From Thermoprotei archaeon (GTDB taxonomy: Archaea; Thermoproteota; Thermoprotei; Thermofilales; B20-G17): DNA of 6,369 bases. The stretch's first letter is position 1, and the number at the start of each line of letters is the position of its first letter. Below the pieces are notes generated by a model. The model made no database searches and had not been told where the DNA came from. It worked only from the letters and a program-made list of their open reading frames with translations. This document shows positions 5,628 to 6,369 of this stretch, piece after piece. Both the position numbers and the translations under genes were made by a program. The stretch covers positions 1 through 6,369 of the forward strand of contig QMSC01000074.1 of assembly GCA_003649515.1 (NCBI GenBank), in the 5' to 3' direction.

Positions 5628-6369
5628 CTAAAAACTTAGCGCTAGAGGAATGGCTAAAAATGTTAGGACCATGAAGTTTACAATAAAACTGTAGAGGAGG
5701 TAGAAGAGCACTCCTGAAACAATCGCTAAAACTATGGACTTTTTAATGCTTAACTGTACGGCTCCATTGTATAGCGCTACCAGTAGCACTATTGTCCATA
5801 AATGTAAGAACACTTCGAAGCACTTTAAGGTAATCTCCATAAATCCCGCCTTAGCGCGCAGAGCTAAAATCAGCGAGGACACTATGAGTGTCTCGAGATA
5901 TCCTAAGTGCTGGCTCGCGCTCAAAGGAAGGGCTAAAATTACCTTATTTACGTCCTGAAGGAAGAACGATAGTATAATTGCTTGGACTAAGTTCGATGCG
6001 AAAGGTATTACGAGAATGTACCCACTCGCAGGCACGAGGTTTTCAGTATTTCCCTTAAGTATCTTGGCCACAATCCACGTTATAGCGTACATTAAGAGCC
6101 AGAACGCCAACGGTAGCATTAATAGAGTGCTCGCAATGTAGGCGCCTTGAGCCTCGAGTATTTCAGAGTAAGGTACGTGGGTGCGCATGATCGCAGTAGA
6201 GTTTACGTACACGACAGTAATGTTACCGTTCTTTACTTGTGTTAGAGGCGTTATTACATCGCCCTGATAGAAGCTTAAATGAAGTTTTTGTGAGATGCTG
6301 TATCTCAATAGTAGCTGGAGTAGAGATGCGAACACCATGAGCAAGGCCGGACCCATGGTTTCGGGTCGA
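5628..6369 (-). CDS. Polytopic membrane protein, Yip1-like (5' end cut by window edge)
   Basis: I recognise no function. The frame is open to the window edge. The ATG at 6356 is preceded in frame by codons for RPET and has no ribosome site, so the real start probably lies outside. Numbered from that ATG, 242 residues are visible with about six hydrophobic segments: 2-18, 74-97, 111-133, 154-167, 180-200 and 207-238 (the last may be two). A polar loop of about 50 residues (19-68) holds two N-glycosylation sequons, N45-I-T and N52-S-T, which suggests it faces outward. The pattern of a first helix, a long loop, then a helix ending in a Lys/Gly/Asn-rich turn and GYILVIPF resembles Yip1-domain proteins, which in archaea are uncharacterised. 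This family call is tentative. The gene ends 39 bases before htpX on the same strand, so the two may be co-transcribed. Confidence 0.7.
   Translation of the reverse strand, partial: RPETMGPALLMVFASLLQLLLRYSISQKLHLSFYQGDVITPLTQVKNGNITVVYVNSTAIMRTHVPYSEILEAQGAYIASTLLMLPLAFWLLMYAITWIVAKILKGNTENLVPASGYILVIPFASNLVQAIILSFFLQDVNKVILALPLSASQHLGYLETLIVSSLILALRAKAGFMEITLKCFEVFLHLWTIVLLVALYNGAVQLSIKKSIVLAIVSGVLFYLLYSFIVNFMVLTFLAIPLALSF

Overview
The window is a stretch of archaeal chromosome, most probably from a thermophilic member of the Thermoproteota (Crenarchaeota) or a close TACK relative. Evidence for this is a complete archaeal transcription factor B gene that reads like crenarchaeal TFB, promoters built from a purine-rich BRE plus an A/T-only TATA box, GGTGAT/GGTGGA Shine-Dalgarno sites, two genes starting at GTG or TTG, and an archaeal-type NAD synthetase. 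The genus cannot be fixed from the sequence.

Layout. Only the left-hand gene is on the plus strand: the C-terminal part of NAD synthetase (nadE, 1-780, 5' end outside the window). Its stop codon is 3 bases from the stop of the convergent TFB gene (784-1734, minus). A 188-base spacer (1735-1922) follows. It holds the TFB promoter and ribosome-binding site, and a run of oligo-T tracts (read on the minus strand) that probably end transcription from the right. Next comes a compact minus-strand cluster: sucC (3515-4600), sucD (2617-3504) and a UPF0173-type metallo-beta-lactamase-fold hydrolase (1923-2597), with gaps of 10 and 19 bases. A candidate promoter for this cluster overlaps the 3' end of the gene upstream, htpX (4641-5588). 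htpX is in turn preceded by a polytopic membrane protein of Yip1-like appearance (5628 to the right edge, 5' end outside the window).

How the genes work together. SucC and SucD are the two subunits of succinyl-CoA synthetase and sit in translational order. The hydrolase behind them may share their mRNA, but its substrate is unknown. HtpX is a membrane zinc protease for membrane-protein quality control, and the six-helix protein next to it may be its partner. NadE and TFB are housekeeping functions that only adjoin. I found no mobile element, CRISPR array, tRNA or rRNA, and no convincing new multi-gene system. The observations worth a second look are the altered ATP-grasp loop in SucC, the sucCD-hydrolase linkage, the membrane protein-HtpX pair, and two promoters that seem to make mRNAs whose leader is little more than a Shine-Dalgarno site.
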